Shown one piece after another: positions 8,824 to 18,259 of a DNA stretch of 64,000 nt (within the stretch, counting starts at the first letter, position 1; each line of letters starts with the position of its first letter). Location of the stretch: positions 1 to 64,000 of the forward strand of contig CAVWVJ010000001.1 of NCBI GenBank assembly GCA_963758505.1, written 5' to 3'. A program made the position numbers and the translations under genes. A model generated the notes under the pieces. It worked only from the letters and a program-made list of their open reading frames with translations, did not search any database and had not been told where the DNA came from. The stretch comes from Korobacter sp963758505. Its GTDB lineage: Bacteria; Acidobacteriota; Terriglobia; Terriglobales; Acidobacteriaceae.

Positions 8824-10035
8824 ATGACGGGTCCCTCTACATCCACACCGCCAGGCTCGGTTGCGGCGTCTCGCGGCCTTTGGCGCCGCTGGCTCGAGCA
8901 GCCACGCCAAACGCGGCTTCGTCGCGTGCTTTTCCAGGTGCACCTCTGGTGCGCGCTGACTATTGGCCTGTTCGTATCGATGATGGGCCTGAGCGGCGCC
9001 TGCATTGTCTACAAGGACGCGCTCGATGTGAAGCTGAACCCCCAATTGCTGCAAGCATCGGGCGCCGCAACCCCAGATCCGGACATCATGCTTCGCACCG
9101 CCGAGAAAGCTCATCCCGGATGGAACGTCCTGCTCCTCGACACTTCCACTCAGCCGGCGTGGGCGTTTTATCTCTCTCGCGGCGGCTGGATCCCGGCGTC
9201 ACAGGTGGATGTCATCTTCGTCGATCCAGCAACAGGAAGAATTCAGGGACATCGTGCAGCCGACGGGGGCTTCATGAACTTCCTCATGAACCTGCATATC
9301 AACCTGCTCGCCGGCGACACCGGCAACAAGGTCGTGGGCGTCTTGGCGTGCATCGTGTTCACGGTCGCAGTCACCGGACTTCTCATCTGGTGGCCGGGTC
9401 GGAAGCGCTGGCGCAATAGCCTGAAAATCAACGTCCGTGCGCGATGGCCGCGGGTGAACTGGGACGCGCACCACGCAATCGGTTTTTTTGCAAGCCTGCC
9501 ACTCGCGCTGCAGGCCCTCACTGCGCTCTCGTTCGTTTTCCCGGTTCTGGTCGTGCCCGCACTGGTGGCCGTCGTCCCGGGATCCATCGCCGACGTGCAG
9601 CACTTTCAGGACAACGGTCAGTCACAAGTGACGGGCGGCCACGCCACCGCGGTTCTCTCCAATTTGCTAGCCCAAAGTGCACGCCTCTACCCGGGCATGC
9701 GGGTGAAGGCAGCGAACTTTCCCTTGTCGGCTGACGATACTTTTCAGGTCACTATGGGTGGTGAACACTTCGATGACCGCGGAAGCCAGGCCAAGCTGGT
9801 TTTCGACCGCTACACCGGTAAGCTTATTTCGGCAATCGATACCGATCGCCAGAGCCCCGCTTTGCGAGCTTTTGTGGCGCTCGGCCCGTGGCACTTTGGC
9901 CATATCGCCGGAGTGTTTTCGCACATACTCTGGATTTGCCTCGGGCTTTGCCCGGTCACTCTTTTCACCACTGGTTTCCTGATGTGGTGGCGCCGGGTGC
10001 TTGCTCCACGTTGGCGCGATCTCCGCGCCCGCTAG
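8824..10035 (+). CDS. PepSY-associated transmembrane protein (iron-regulated membrane protein family)
   Basis: About 403 residues with four transmembrane segments (about 35-60, 170-192, 219-242 and 362-390) and two periplasmic loops, the architecture of PepSY-TM proteins. QVHLWCALTIGLFVSMMGL and MNLHINLLAGDTGNKVVGV carry the conserved His residues, and LMWWRR closes the last helix. Relatives such as FoxB have been described as haem-containing reductases that release iron from ferrisiderophores in the periplasm. The ATG at 8824 is the first start consistent with the family. Together with the TonB siderophore-type receptor it supports an iron-uptake role. Its stop overlaps the convergent MocR gene by 4 bases. 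Confidence 0.87.
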   Translation: MTGPSTSTPPGSVAASRGLWRRWLEQPRQTRLRRVLFQVHLWCALTIGLFVSMMGLSGACIVYKDALDVKLNPQLLQASGAATPDPDIMLRTAEKAHPGWNVLLLDTSTQPAWAFYLSRGGWIPASQVDVIFVDPATGRIQGHRAADGGFMNFLMNLHINLLAGDTGNKVVGVLACIVFTVAVTGLLIWWPGRKRWRNSLKINVRARWPRVNWDAHHAIGFFASLPLALQALTALSFVFPVLVVPALVAVVPGSIADVQHFQDNGQSQVTGGHATAVLSNLLAQSARLYPGMRVKAANFPLSADDTFQVTMGGEHFDDRGSQAKLVFDRYTGKLISAIDTDRQSPALRAFVALGPWHFGHIAGVFSHILWICLGLCPVTLFTTGFLMWWRRVLAPRWRDLRAR

Positions 10036-11459
10036 GGCGCCTTCCCCTTCAACGCATTGCTCACAAGCGATAGAGAGTTGCGGATCACCTCCGGCTTGAA
10101 CGCCGTGAAGCCGAACACGAGTCCTGGTCGAGTGGCTTTGATGGCGTACTGCGACATCGCAGGAACATCAAGCCCTGCGCCGCGCAGCTCCGCGGACCAT
10201 CTCGCATCCTCCGCGCTCGACTGGAAGAAACCTGTGAGGTTCATTCCCCCATCCGTCGAATAAAAGTCGAGCGGAATCCGTAGGCGCTCGCAGGTTTCCA
10301 GGAAGACCTGCTGCCGTTCCGCGTACGCACGGCGGCAGCGTCGGATGTGCGAATGAAACGCGCCGCTTTCGAGGAATAGTGCCAGAGTCGCCTGGTCAAT
10401 GAGTGGCCCGTGGTCATCCATCAGTGCCTTGAGTTCGTTGAACTGGTCTACCAGGCTTGGCGGTAACACTACGTAACCAAGCCGTAACGACGGAAACAAA
10501 ACCTTGCTGAACGTTCCGACGTAGATCACGCGCTCGGTGGTGTCCAGGCTTTGCAGGCTCGGAAGCGGCGGTGCAGTGAATCGAAATTCCGAATCGTAGT
10601 CGTCCTCGATCACCCAGGTCTTGGTTGCGCCCGCGTACTCGATCAGCGCCAGTCGCCGCGCGAGTGATTGCAGAACTCCGGAAGGGAACTGTCGAGAGGG
10701 GGTGGTATAGATCAGGGAAAACCGCTGCTTGCCCGCACTCGGCAGCCTCAACCCCTGCTCGTCGATGGGTCCCGGCACGATCTTTGCCCCCGCAAGTTGC
10801 CACGCGAAGCGCGCGCCGAGATAGCCTGGATCTTCCATATACACCCGGTCACCACGTTTGATCAGCAACTGCGCCAGCAGGTTGAGGGCTTGCTGTGAAC
10901 CCGTCGTTATCGCGATCTGCCGCCATTCACAGCGGACCCCGCGATGATCGCGCAGGTAAGCTGCCAGCCGCTCGCGCAACTCCGGCAGCCCTGAGCTGCA
11001 GATCGCCTGGTAATGCAGCAGGTTCGCGCCCGAGGACCGGATTACCCGCCCTCGCAGGCGATTCCATATCAGGATAGGGAAGAGCGTTACATCGGGCTGG
11101 CATGGTCGGAATGGCGACGGCGCCTTCAAAACCGGCACTGGTGCTTCGTCTTGCATAGCCGCGGGAGAGCTCTCCGCTTTAAGCCTGGAGGCAACTTTCG
11201 GGATGGAGAACGACGAACTCACGAATACTCCCGAGCGCGCCCGCGGCTCCACGTACCCCTCGCCCATCAACCGGTCGTACGCGTAAACCACGGTGTTTCT
11301 CGAGACTCGCAGTTGCTCGGCGAGCTCCCGCGTTGAGGGAAGAGGCTCCCCCGGGTCGAGCACCCCGTTCTGGATGAGCTGCTTGATCTGCTGCATAAGC
11401 TGGTTTTGCAGCGTGAAGCGGCTGTCGTGATCCAGCCAGATGGATGCCATGGCTCTCAT
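10032..11459 (-). CDS. MocR/PdxR-type transcriptional regulator (GntR HTH fused to aminotransferase fold)
   Basis: The 475 residues split into an N-terminal GntR winged helix (about 10-80; GEPLPSTRELAEQLRVSRNT) and a fold-type I aminotransferase domain (about 115-470). The domain contains TGSQQALNLLAQLLIKRGD, EDDYDSEF and the PLP-lysine region GTFSKVLFPSLRLGY. MocR regulators bind pyridoxal phosphate or amino-acid adducts and often control neighbouring amino-acid genes. The ATG at 11459 is favoured by an AGGAG ten bases upstream; the ATG at 11450 is possible. It lies 87 bases downstream of an amino-acid permease on the same strand, so the permease is its likely target or operon partner. Confidence 0.92.
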   Translation of the reverse strand: MRAMASIWLDHDSRFTLQNQLMQQIKQLIQNGVLDPGEPLPSTRELAEQLRVSRNTVVYAYDRLMGEGYVEPRARSGVFVSSSFSIPKVASRLKAESSPAAMQDEAPVPVLKAPSPFRPCQPDVTLFPILIWNRLRGRVIRSSGANLLHYQAICSSGLPELRERLAAYLRDHRGVRCEWRQIAITTGSQQALNLLAQLLIKRGDRVYMEDPGYLGARFAWQLAGAKIVPGPIDEQGLRLPSAGKQRFSLIYTTPSRQFPSGVLQSLARRLALIEYAGATKTWVIEDDYDSEFRFTAPPLPSLQSLDTTERVIYVGTFSKVLFPSLRLGYVVLPPSLVDQFNELKALMDDHGPLIDQATLALFLESGAFHSHIRRCRRAYAERQQVFLETCERLRIPLDFYSTDGGMNLTGFFQSSAEDARWSAELRGAGLDVPAMSQYAIKATRPGLVFGFTAFKPEVIRNSLSLVSNALKGKAP

Positions 11460-11546
11460 TGCGGGGAATCTCCTGGACCCACGATATTATCAGTTTGTGA
11501 GATAAGAATGAGCCAGACTTTCCGAGGGAAGCCGGTGCGGCATCAG

Positions 11547-12902
11547 CTAGCTGATCACTGGCTCTGTGCTAATCCGCGCCTCTGCCCGGGCTCGGTTATA
11601 CCTGCGGAATACCCAATAGAGAGGCAGCCCGGTGAGCACCAGGGCAATGCCGAGCACCGCCTGCCAGAAGCTCGCATGCAGCGTGCTGATCACGATGAGC
11701 AGGGTTGCCGACACAAACACCGCCGGCGTCACCGGATAGAACGGACAATGGTAGGGCCGCGCAAAACTGGGCTTGCGAGTGCGCAGGAGGATCACGCCGA
11801 GAGCGCAAAGCCCGTAGAAGATCCAAGCCGTGAAGATATACGAGGTGAACAACTGCTGGAACGAACCCACGAGGGTAAACAAGATCGCAAGCAGTCCCTG
11901 AGCGGCGATGGCGATCAGAGGAGTTTTGAACCGCGGGCTGATCCTGGCGAATGCCTGGAAGAACAATCCATCGTCTGCCATGGCCCAATTCACACGAGGA
12001 GCGCCGAAGACCACTCCGTTGATCGCCCCGAGAATCGAAACAATAATCAGGATCGCGATCGCGACGCCGGCTCCCGGCCCAAATTCATGAGCCACCGCAG
12101 TCGCAGCAACACGGTCGGTGGATTGAATCGCATCCGGGGAAAGAGCTACGTAGTAAGCCACATTGGCGATAAGGTACACCGCGGTGGTTGCAATCGTGGC
12201 AATGAACAATGCGCGTGGCAGGGTGCGCGCCGGGTTCCTGATCTCCCCTGCCGCAAACGACACGATGTGCCACCCGTCGTAGGCCCAGAGTACGGCAATC
12301 AAGGCCACCATGAACTTCGACCACTGTCCCGCGCCTCCGTCCGGCCACAGGTGGGCACTCACGTTTCGGACGTCTCCGTGCGCGTACAGCAGCCCGGCCA
12401 TCGTTGCCAGCCCGCCAAGCTTCAGAAAGGTCAATCCATTCTGAAATGTCTTGCCCAGGCCTACTCCGAAACAGTTCACCAGCGTAAAAAACGCGACGCA
12501 GGTCGCCGCAACCAGTTTCTGTCCGTACCCGCTTACGCCCAGCAGCGGACCGCTGTAGAAGCCCACAGCCGCCGCCATGGCGGCAATGCTGCCGGCGTGG
12601 ATCAACGTCAGAGAGCTCCAGCCGTACATAAACGCCACGGCCGGGCCGTAAATCTCCCCCAGGTACACGTACAATCCGCCGGCCCGGGGAAACATCGCTC
12701 CCAGTTCGCTGAGCGAAAGCGCGCCGCAGAGGCTCAGCATGCCGCCGACCGTCCACACGCAAACCACCGCCATCACCGAATGTAGTTGTCGAGCGACGCT
12801 CCCGGCCATGAGAAAGATGCCGGAACCGATCATGATCCCCATTCCAATCGCAATGGAGTCGATCAGCCCGAGCTCGCGTCGCAAGGCTTGTCTTTGAGGC
12901 AT
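11547..12902 (-). CDS. APC-family amino-acid permease
   Basis: The 451-residue inner-membrane protein has about twelve hydrophobic helices. The first carries IAIGMGIMIGSGIF, the helix-1 GSGIF substrate motif of the amino acid-polyamine-organocation superfamily, and SELGAMFPRAGGLYVYLGE follows, as in LAT-like exchangers. Substrate specificity cannot be read from sequence. It is transcribed towards the MocR regulator gene and divergently from the amidohydrolase gene, with 155 bases between start codons, so a shared control region there is likely. A long open frame on the opposite strand (11406-12785) is antisense to this gene and lacks any recognisable domain. Confidence 0.9.
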   Translation of the reverse strand: MPQRQALRRELGLIDSIAIGMGIMIGSGIFLMAGSVARQLHSVMAVVCVWTVGGMLSLCGALSLSELGAMFPRAGGLYVYLGEIYGPAVAFMYGWSSLTLIHAGSIAAMAAAVGFYSGPLLGVSGYGQKLVAATCVAFFTLVNCFGVGLGKTFQNGLTFLKLGGLATMAGLLYAHGDVRNVSAHLWPDGGAGQWSKFMVALIAVLWAYDGWHIVSFAAGEIRNPARTLPRALFIATIATTAVYLIANVAYYVALSPDAIQSTDRVAATAVAHEFGPGAGVAIAILIIVSILGAINGVVFGAPRVNWAMADDGLFFQAFARISPRFKTPLIAIAAQGLLAILFTLVGSFQQLFTSYIFTAWIFYGLCALGVILLRTRKPSFARPYHCPFYPVTPAVFVSATLLIVISTLHASFWQAVLGIALVLTGLPLYWVFRRYNRARAEARISTEPVIS

Positions 12903-13057
12903 GGGTGCGCGGATACTCGCAGAGCTTCTGGCGCCAGTAAAGGTCCAGTTTCGCGTCCAAAGGTAGGTCCTGGCGATGGCTCTGTTCGCCGGCTTTCAAC
13001 TGGCACTTTACTATACCCGGTCAAATCGAAGAGCATGTAGTCCTGCGGAGGATCTTC

Positions 13058-14698
13058 GTGCCCGTCTCATCTCCCATAGACTTCATCCTCACCAACGCCC
13101 GGATCTGGACAGAAAATCGCTCCCAGCCGGAAGCGCAAGCCGTGGCAGTCTCGGGTTCAACTGTTGTCGCGGTCGGAGACGCTGCCGCCGTCGAGGCTCT
13201 CCGCGGAAGCAACACGGTGGTATTCGATGCCGGTGGCCGGCGCGTGGTCCCCGGCTTCAACGACGCTCACGTTCATCTCTATATGGGAGGCGAAACCCTC
13301 ACCAGCGTCCAGTTGCGCGATTGCCGCAGCCAAGCCGAGTTGCGCGCACGCATCGGCGGTTTTGCGTCCACGCTACCAAAAGGCGAATGGATTTTGCACG
13401 GAAGTTGGGACCAGGAGAACTGGAGGCCCGCCGATCTCCCCACTCGCCATACCATAGACCAGGTCACTCCGGATCACCCAGTCTGGGTCAGCCGTTCTGA
13501 TGGCCACATGCTGCTGGCAAACTCTCTGGCCATGAAGATGGCCGGCATCGACCGCCATACTGCTGAGGTCCCCGGTGGAGAGATCATTCGCGATCGTGAG
13601 GGCAAGCCAACAGGCGTCTTCAAGGATGCAGCCAAAAGCCTGGTGGATCGCATCATCCCGCTGCCTTCGGCGGCTCGAATCCAGAAAGCAATCCTTGCCG
13701 CACAAAGGCATGCTGCAGCAAACGGCGTGACCAGCGTCCAAGACATGGGAGTTCTTGGCAGCCGTGGTGCTGAAACGCAGGTTGAAGTTCTACGGGCCTA
13801 TCAGGCGCTTGAGGGGTCCGATCAGTTGAGGCTGCGGATCTCCGCCCATATTCCTCTTCCCGAATGGCGTAGGCTCGCCAACGCTGGCGTGCGGGCTCAC
13901 TTCGGAACGGAGAAGCTCAAGATCGGCGGCCTGAAGAGCTTTTCTGACGGCTCGCTTGGTTCTACCACTGCCTGGTTCTTCGAGCCTTACACCGATGCTC
14001 CACAGACTTCCGGACTTCCCAGTGATGAGTTGATGGACCCAGAGCTGATGTACCGCAACTTGCGCGACGCCGACGCGCTAGGTCTTCAGGTCGCCATCCA
14101 TGCCATAGGTGATCGTGCCAACGCTACCGTGCTCGATTTATGGGAGCGCCTCATCCGCGACAACGGCCGCCGCGATCGCCGCGCCCGCATTGAGCACGCT
14201 CAGCATCTGCGCGCCCAGGACTTTCCCCGTTTCCGCGAGCTAGACGTCATCGCCTCCGTGCAGCCGTATCATTGCCTCGACGATAGTCGCTGGGCCTGCC
14301 GCCGCATCGGCAATGACCGCGCGCAACGTACCTATGCCTTTCGCTCGCTCCTCGACGCCGGCGCGCCACTCGCCTTCGGCTCCGACTGGTGGGTCGCACC
14401 TATTAGCCCGCTCCTCGGCATTTATGCCGCCGCTACCCGGCGCCCGGTCGATGGCTCCTGTCCCGAAGGATGGGTTCCCGAACAGAAGGTCACCGTGCGC
14501 GAAGCGATCCATGCCTACACCGTCGGCTCCGCCCACGCCTCTGGAGAAGAGCGTATAAAGGGCTCCATCGAACCGGCCAAACTCGCCGATCTTGTCGTTC
14601 TCTCTGACGATATTCTTGCGATGCAACCAGAAAAGATTAAGGACGTAAGCGTCGATGCCACCATCTTCAACGGCCAGATTCTTTATGAACGTTCGTAA
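13058..14698 (+). CDS. Amidohydrolase family protein (YtcJ-like, Amidohydro_3)
   Basis: The 546-residue metal-dependent hydrolase opens with DFILTNARIWT and has the metal-binding PGFNDAHVHLY near residue 70. Later metal-site stretches are AIHAIGDRAN, IEHAQHL and FGSDWWVAPISPLLGIYAA. A C-terminal composite domain ends in KLADLVVLSDDI. The YtcJ-like branch acts on N-acyl or cyclic amide bonds, but most members have no proven substrate. The GTG at 13058 is used because the family similarity starts immediately after it. No signal peptide is visible. The gene ends 32 bases inside the convergent S9 peptidase gene. Neighbouring permease and peptidase genes suggest amino-acid or peptide use. Confidence 0.9.
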   Translation: MPVSSPIDFILTNARIWTENRSQPEAQAVAVSGSTVVAVGDAAAVEALRGSNTVVFDAGGRRVVPGFNDAHVHLYMGGETLTSVQLRDCRSQAELRARIGGFASTLPKGEWILHGSWDQENWRPADLPTRHTIDQVTPDHPVWVSRSDGHMLLANSLAMKMAGIDRHTAEVPGGEIIRDREGKPTGVFKDAAKSLVDRIIPLPSAARIQKAILAAQRHAAANGVTSVQDMGVLGSRGAETQVEVLRAYQALEGSDQLRLRISAHIPLPEWRRLANAGVRAHFGTEKLKIGGLKSFSDGSLGSTTAWFFEPYTDAPQTSGLPSDELMDPELMYRNLRDADALGLQVAIHAIGDRANATVLDLWERLIRDNGRRDRRARIEHAQHLRAQDFPRFRELDVIASVQPYHCLDDSRWACRRIGNDRAQRTYAFRSLLDAGAPLAFGSDWWVAPISPLLGIYAAATRRPVDGSCPEGWVPEQKVTVREAIHAYTVGSAHASGEERIKGSIEPAKLADLVVLSDDILAMQPEKIKDVSVDATIFNGQILYERS

Positions 14699-16853
14699 TG
14701 GGGCTGCCGCAGTTCCGCTCTACTGCCCAGATAGCGAATCCGTAGAACAGGGCCATCTGTCTCAACCCTGCGATCCGGCCTGCCGCACCGCCATGACCTC
14801 CTTCGATCTCAGCGTGCAGCAGCTTCGGGTTCTTTGACGTGTCATACTCGCGCAACTTCGCAATCCACTTCGCCGGTTCCCAGTAGCCCACCCGATCGTC
14901 GGCGACGCTCGTCGTCGCCAGCACCACTGGATATGCCGTTTTGTGCACATTCTCATACGGCGAGTAGCTCGCGATATAGTCGTATGCCTGCGGGTCAACC
15001 AGCGGATCGCCCCAGTCCGGTCTCGTCAGCGGAACCAGTGGATGCGTAGCGTCGCTCATCGTGTTCAGCATATCCACAAACGGCGCCTGCGCAATCACGC
15101 CCGTCCACAAGTCCGGCCGCATGTTCGTTGATGCTCCTACCAGCAGTCCACCGGCAGAGAGTCCATGAATCACGATCTTCCCGCAGTAGCGCGTCTTCAG
15201 GAGGTGTTCCGCTGACGCGATGAAATCCTCGAAGGTTCGCTTCTTGTGCAAACGCCGCGCCTGGAGAAACCAGTCCCAACCCTTCTCTGAACCGCCACGT
15301 ACATGCGCGATCGCATAGAGCCACCCGCGGTCTACAAGAGAAATCGCTGGTCCCAGGAACTCATCCTCAATCGAGAATCCGTAAGAGCCGTATCCGTAGA
15401 GCAGCAGTGGCGCCGTGCCATTCAGGGGCGTATCGCGCTTCCTCAGAACCGTCACTGGAATCTGTGCGCCATCGTCGGCTCTTGCCAGCACCCGCTCCAC
15501 GATGTATCTGCTCTTGTCGTACGCTGCTCCTGAATATTCCGTCTTCAACACGGACTGGTTTCCACTCCCCATGTCATACGCAATCCACTGCTTCGGCTGT
15601 CGCGGCGACTGGTAGGTGTAGCGCAATTCCTTCATCTTGAACGCCTGGTCGCGAACGAACTCCGCGCTGTATCCGGCATCTTCGAACTTGACTTGCCGTT
15701 CCGTCTCTTCATCGGTGATAAAGAACTGAGGGTTCGCATCCGAGCGTTCCATCCGCACGAAGTAGTCAGCGAACGGAAACATATCGATCAGAAGGCGCCC
15801 CGGTCGGTAGGGCACCCATTCCCGCCACGTCGCGCGTGATGGGTTCTCGGCGTCCGCCCACATAAGCTTGAAATCCGTAGCTCCGTCCGCGTTTGTCATG
15901 ATCACAAACTTTCCACGCCACTCTTCTACGGAGTACACCAGTCCCTTCGTGAGCGGTTCAACGATTCTTGGACGTTCCGTCGGATGACGCCCGTCGATCA
16001 GCCGTACTTCGCTGCTCTCCGCGTTCCAGCGCCGGATCATCACATGTGAATAAGACCGCGTGTGGCTGATCGTCATCAGGTAGTCGGTTTCTTTAGGCGC
16101 GAAGATCTCGACATCGTCGCTCTCGCGCACTGCTCTCCGAAATACCTTTGTGGGCCGGCTGAACTCATCCCTCCAGATCCAGTACACCCATTCGGAATCA
16201 GGAGAAAACACAAATGGACCGAACGCGTCCTGCGCCGGATTGGCGAGGATCTCCCCGTTTCGTAGATCCTTAATGTACAGGTGGAAGCGCTCGGAGCCGT
16301 ATTCGTCCTCCGCCCATGCGAAGTAGCGATGATTAGGACTGTGCGTCACATCGGCGATATTGAAGTAGTCGCGCCCCTTTGCTCTCGCGGCGCCGTCAAG
16401 CAACAGTTCTTCGTCGCCCCCGTCTATTCGCCTCCGGAAGTAGGATTTGTGCTGTGCTCCTGGCGCAAAGCGCTCGTAGTAGGTCCATTCGCCATCGGGC
16501 AGAGGAGGACCGTTCTCATCCTCTGTCGCAAGTGTTTTCATTTCCTCGAACAGAGTCTCCTGTAACTTCCTTGTCGGAGCGAGCACCTCGGCGGTGTAGG
16601 CGTTTTCCTTTTCCAGGTAAGTTTTGATTTCTCGGTTGAGTGTGCTCGGATCCCGCCATACCTGCTTCCAGTTCGGGTCCTTCAACCATGCATACTCGTC
16701 AACCCGGGACCGGCTCAACTGCTCAATCTTCAGGGCTCGCTTCGGGGTAACCGGCGGAGTCAATGCAGAGCACACGCTGCTGCCTAACAGTCGGCGCGAA
16801 ACCGCCGTGATAAACGCTGCCATTCCCAGCGCAAAAAAGCTTCGTCGATTCAA
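14667..16853 (-). CDS. S9 family oligopeptidase (oligopeptidase B-like), probable Tat substrate
   Basis: The 728 residues match prolyl-oligopeptidase/oligopeptidase B enzymes. The N-terminus NRRSFFALGMAAF resembles a twin-arginine signal. A seven-bladed propeller follows (about 80-450), then the alpha/beta hydrolase domain with catalytic Ser566 in HGLSAGG, Asp652 or Asp653 in VADDRVGY and His687 in EGGHGGA. The family cleaves short peptides after basic residues or proline; oligopeptidase B itself is usually cytoplasmic, so an exported form is notable. The start codon is TTG at 16853, and AAAGG lies upstream. The start region and first codons are duplicated 1.29 kb away (18023-18259). Confidence 0.9.
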   Translation of the reverse strand: MNRRSFFALGMAAFITAVSRRLLGSSVCSALTPPVTPKRALKIEQLSRSRVDEYAWLKDPNWKQVWRDPSTLNREIKTYLEKENAYTAEVLAPTRKLQETLFEEMKTLATEDENGPPLPDGEWTYYERFAPGAQHKSYFRRRIDGGDEELLLDGAARAKGRDYFNIADVTHSPNHRYFAWAEDEYGSERFHLYIKDLRNGEILANPAQDAFGPFVFSPDSEWVYWIWRDEFSRPTKVFRRAVRESDDVEIFAPKETDYLMTISHTRSYSHVMIRRWNAESSEVRLIDGRHPTERPRIVEPLTKGLVYSVEEWRGKFVIMTNADGATDFKLMWADAENPSRATWREWVPYRPGRLLIDMFPFADYFVRMERSDANPQFFITDEETERQVKFEDAGYSAEFVRDQAFKMKELRYTYQSPRQPKQWIAYDMGSGNQSVLKTEYSGAAYDKSRYIVERVLARADDGAQIPVTVLRKRDTPLNGTAPLLLYGYGSYGFSIEDEFLGPAISLVDRGWLYAIAHVRGGSEKGWDWFLQARRLHKKRTFEDFIASAEHLLKTRYCGKIVIHGLSAGGLLVGASTNMRPDLWTGVIAQAPFVDMLNTMSDATHPLVPLTRPDWGDPLVDPQAYDYIASYSPYENVHKTAYPVVLATTSVADDRVGYWEPAKWIAKLREYDTSKNPKLLHAEIEGGHGGAAGRIAGLRQMALFYGFAIWAVERNCGSPITNVHKESGR

Positions 16854-16972
16854 GTGAGCTGAGCCTTTTCTTGGGTACTAACCAACATCCCAATATTTCA
16901 TCGAAGATGCGAGTCGTAAAGGGCCACTGGGAGCCATTTCATTGCGGCCAGAAGTGATCGCTCGCTTCGTAA
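16735..16972. repeat. 238-bp direct repeat, copy A
   Basis: This segment covers the first about 38 codons and the upstream region of the S9 peptidase gene. It recurs at 18023-18259 in the same orientation with roughly nine in ten bases identical by eye, including long perfect runs around CGGGGTAACCGGCGGAGTCA. Copy A keeps the reading frame with a run of six A on the plus strand. Confidence 0.85.
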
Positions 16973-17137
16973 GGCTTTGCCCCGTGGACCCCGCTCTGTC
17001 CCAGATCGGCCTTTGTGGAAGACGAACCTCAGGGGCCCTGCGCTGCGGGAGCACCGGAACCGGCATTCTGATTCCGTCAGACAAGTCAAAGCAAAATCGT
17101 CTGGAGCAGCTAGCCGAGGCTGTCGTGTGCTAGTCGC

Positions 17138-17802
17138 GTGACCCCACACATCGCTGATCTTTTCATCGGCCGCCCCGCCAACCACGCCGCTCCCGGCGAA
17201 TCGCCGTGGATCACCGCCATCTTCCGTCATCCGTCGTCACGCCCGTCTTCGCCACAACGACCGGCTTCGAGGACGATGAAGTTGCCGCTAAAGGCGCGCA
17301 CGGCGGCCCCGACAAAGCCATCCTCTGCTATTCCACAGCACACTATCCGAAGTGGCGCGAAGAACTCGCGCTGCCCATGGAACCAGGCGGCTTGGGCGAA
17401 AACCTCGCCGTCGATGGCCAAGATGAGTCCACCGTCTGCATCGGCGATACCTATCGCATAGGCGAAGCCGATCTCCAGGTGACCCAGCCACGCCTCCCGT
17501 GCAGCACTCTCGCCCGCCGCTGGAATCTTTCCACACTCGTGAAAATCGTCCGCGAAAACAAACGTTCCGGATGGTACGTGCGCGTTTTACGCGAAGGCCG
17601 CATCTCAGTAGGCGACCCCATCGAACGCCTTGCGCGCCCGCATCCGGAGTGGACCGTTGCGCGCACCGCGGAGGTCCACTACTCGCGTGAGCGCCGCAAC
17701 GACGAAGTGCGCGAGATTCTCGCGATCCCCGAACTCTCAATCGCTTGGAAAGAGAACTTGGCAAAGAAGCAAAGTCTTACCGATTTCAGGCCGCAATTCT
17801 GA
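17138..17802 (+). pseudogene. MOSC-domain protein with one frameshift
   Basis: The N-terminal part (GTG at 17138; ADLFIGRPANHAAPGE and WITAIFRHP) is in one frame. From about 17230 the family sequence continues in another (TGFEDDEVAAKGAHGGPDKA, CYSTAHYPKWREEL, GENLAVDG, QPRLPCSTLARRW). Together they reconstruct a YiiM-like MOSC protein of about 220 residues, a fold that binds molybdenum cofactor sulfur. A single missing base around 17231-17250 explains the shift. The rest is intact, with Cys in the PRLPCSTL position. It may be a recent mutation or a base-calling error. It lies between the two copies of the 238-bp repeat. Confidence 0.75.
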
Positions 17803-18022
17803 GTTATACCCTTTCGAGCGACACCGCGCAGCAAGAGCATGGAGCCGGGGCCGTGGAAGTGAAGCGCACTCTCAAGATGGCACTCGACCCGGAAAATCGT
17901 ATGAACTCAGGTAAGATCATTTCGCTGTAGAAAGCTTGCGCTCCGAAGCGAAAGTGTATTCATACTTCTAGGAATGGTGGCTCTGACCGTCATCCTCCTG
18001 GCCACCTTCTACGTTCGTCCAT

Positions 18023-18259
18023 GCTCGTTTCGGGGTAACCGGCGGAGTCAATGCGGAGCACACGCTGCTGCCTAACAGCCGGCGCGAAACCGCCGTGATA
18101 AACGCTGCCATTCCCAGCGCAAAAAGCTTCGTCGATTCAAGTGAGCTGAGCCTTTTCTTGGGTGATGAAAGAACATCCCAAGATTTCATCGAAGATGTGA
18201 GTCGTAAAGGGCCAAGGGAACCATTTCATTGCGGCCAGAAGCGATCGCTCGGTTCGTAA
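18023..18259. repeat. 238-bp direct repeat, copy B (truncated duplicate of the S9 peptidase 5-prime end)
   Basis: Same orientation as copy A. It contains the peptidase leader sequence but has one A fewer in the A-run, so the leader is out of frame with its start codon, and no peptidase follows. It is a dead duplicate of the gene's start and upstream region. Confidence 0.85.

Noticed and set aside
11406..12785. A 459-codon open frame on the plus strand
   Set aside because: It is antisense to the APC permease gene, is rich in His, Arg, Gln and Pro, and lacks any domain; a by-product of codon bias.
17138..17802. Programmed frameshift in the MOSC gene
   Set aside because: No convincing slippery heptamer or downstream structure; a simple base loss or error explains it.
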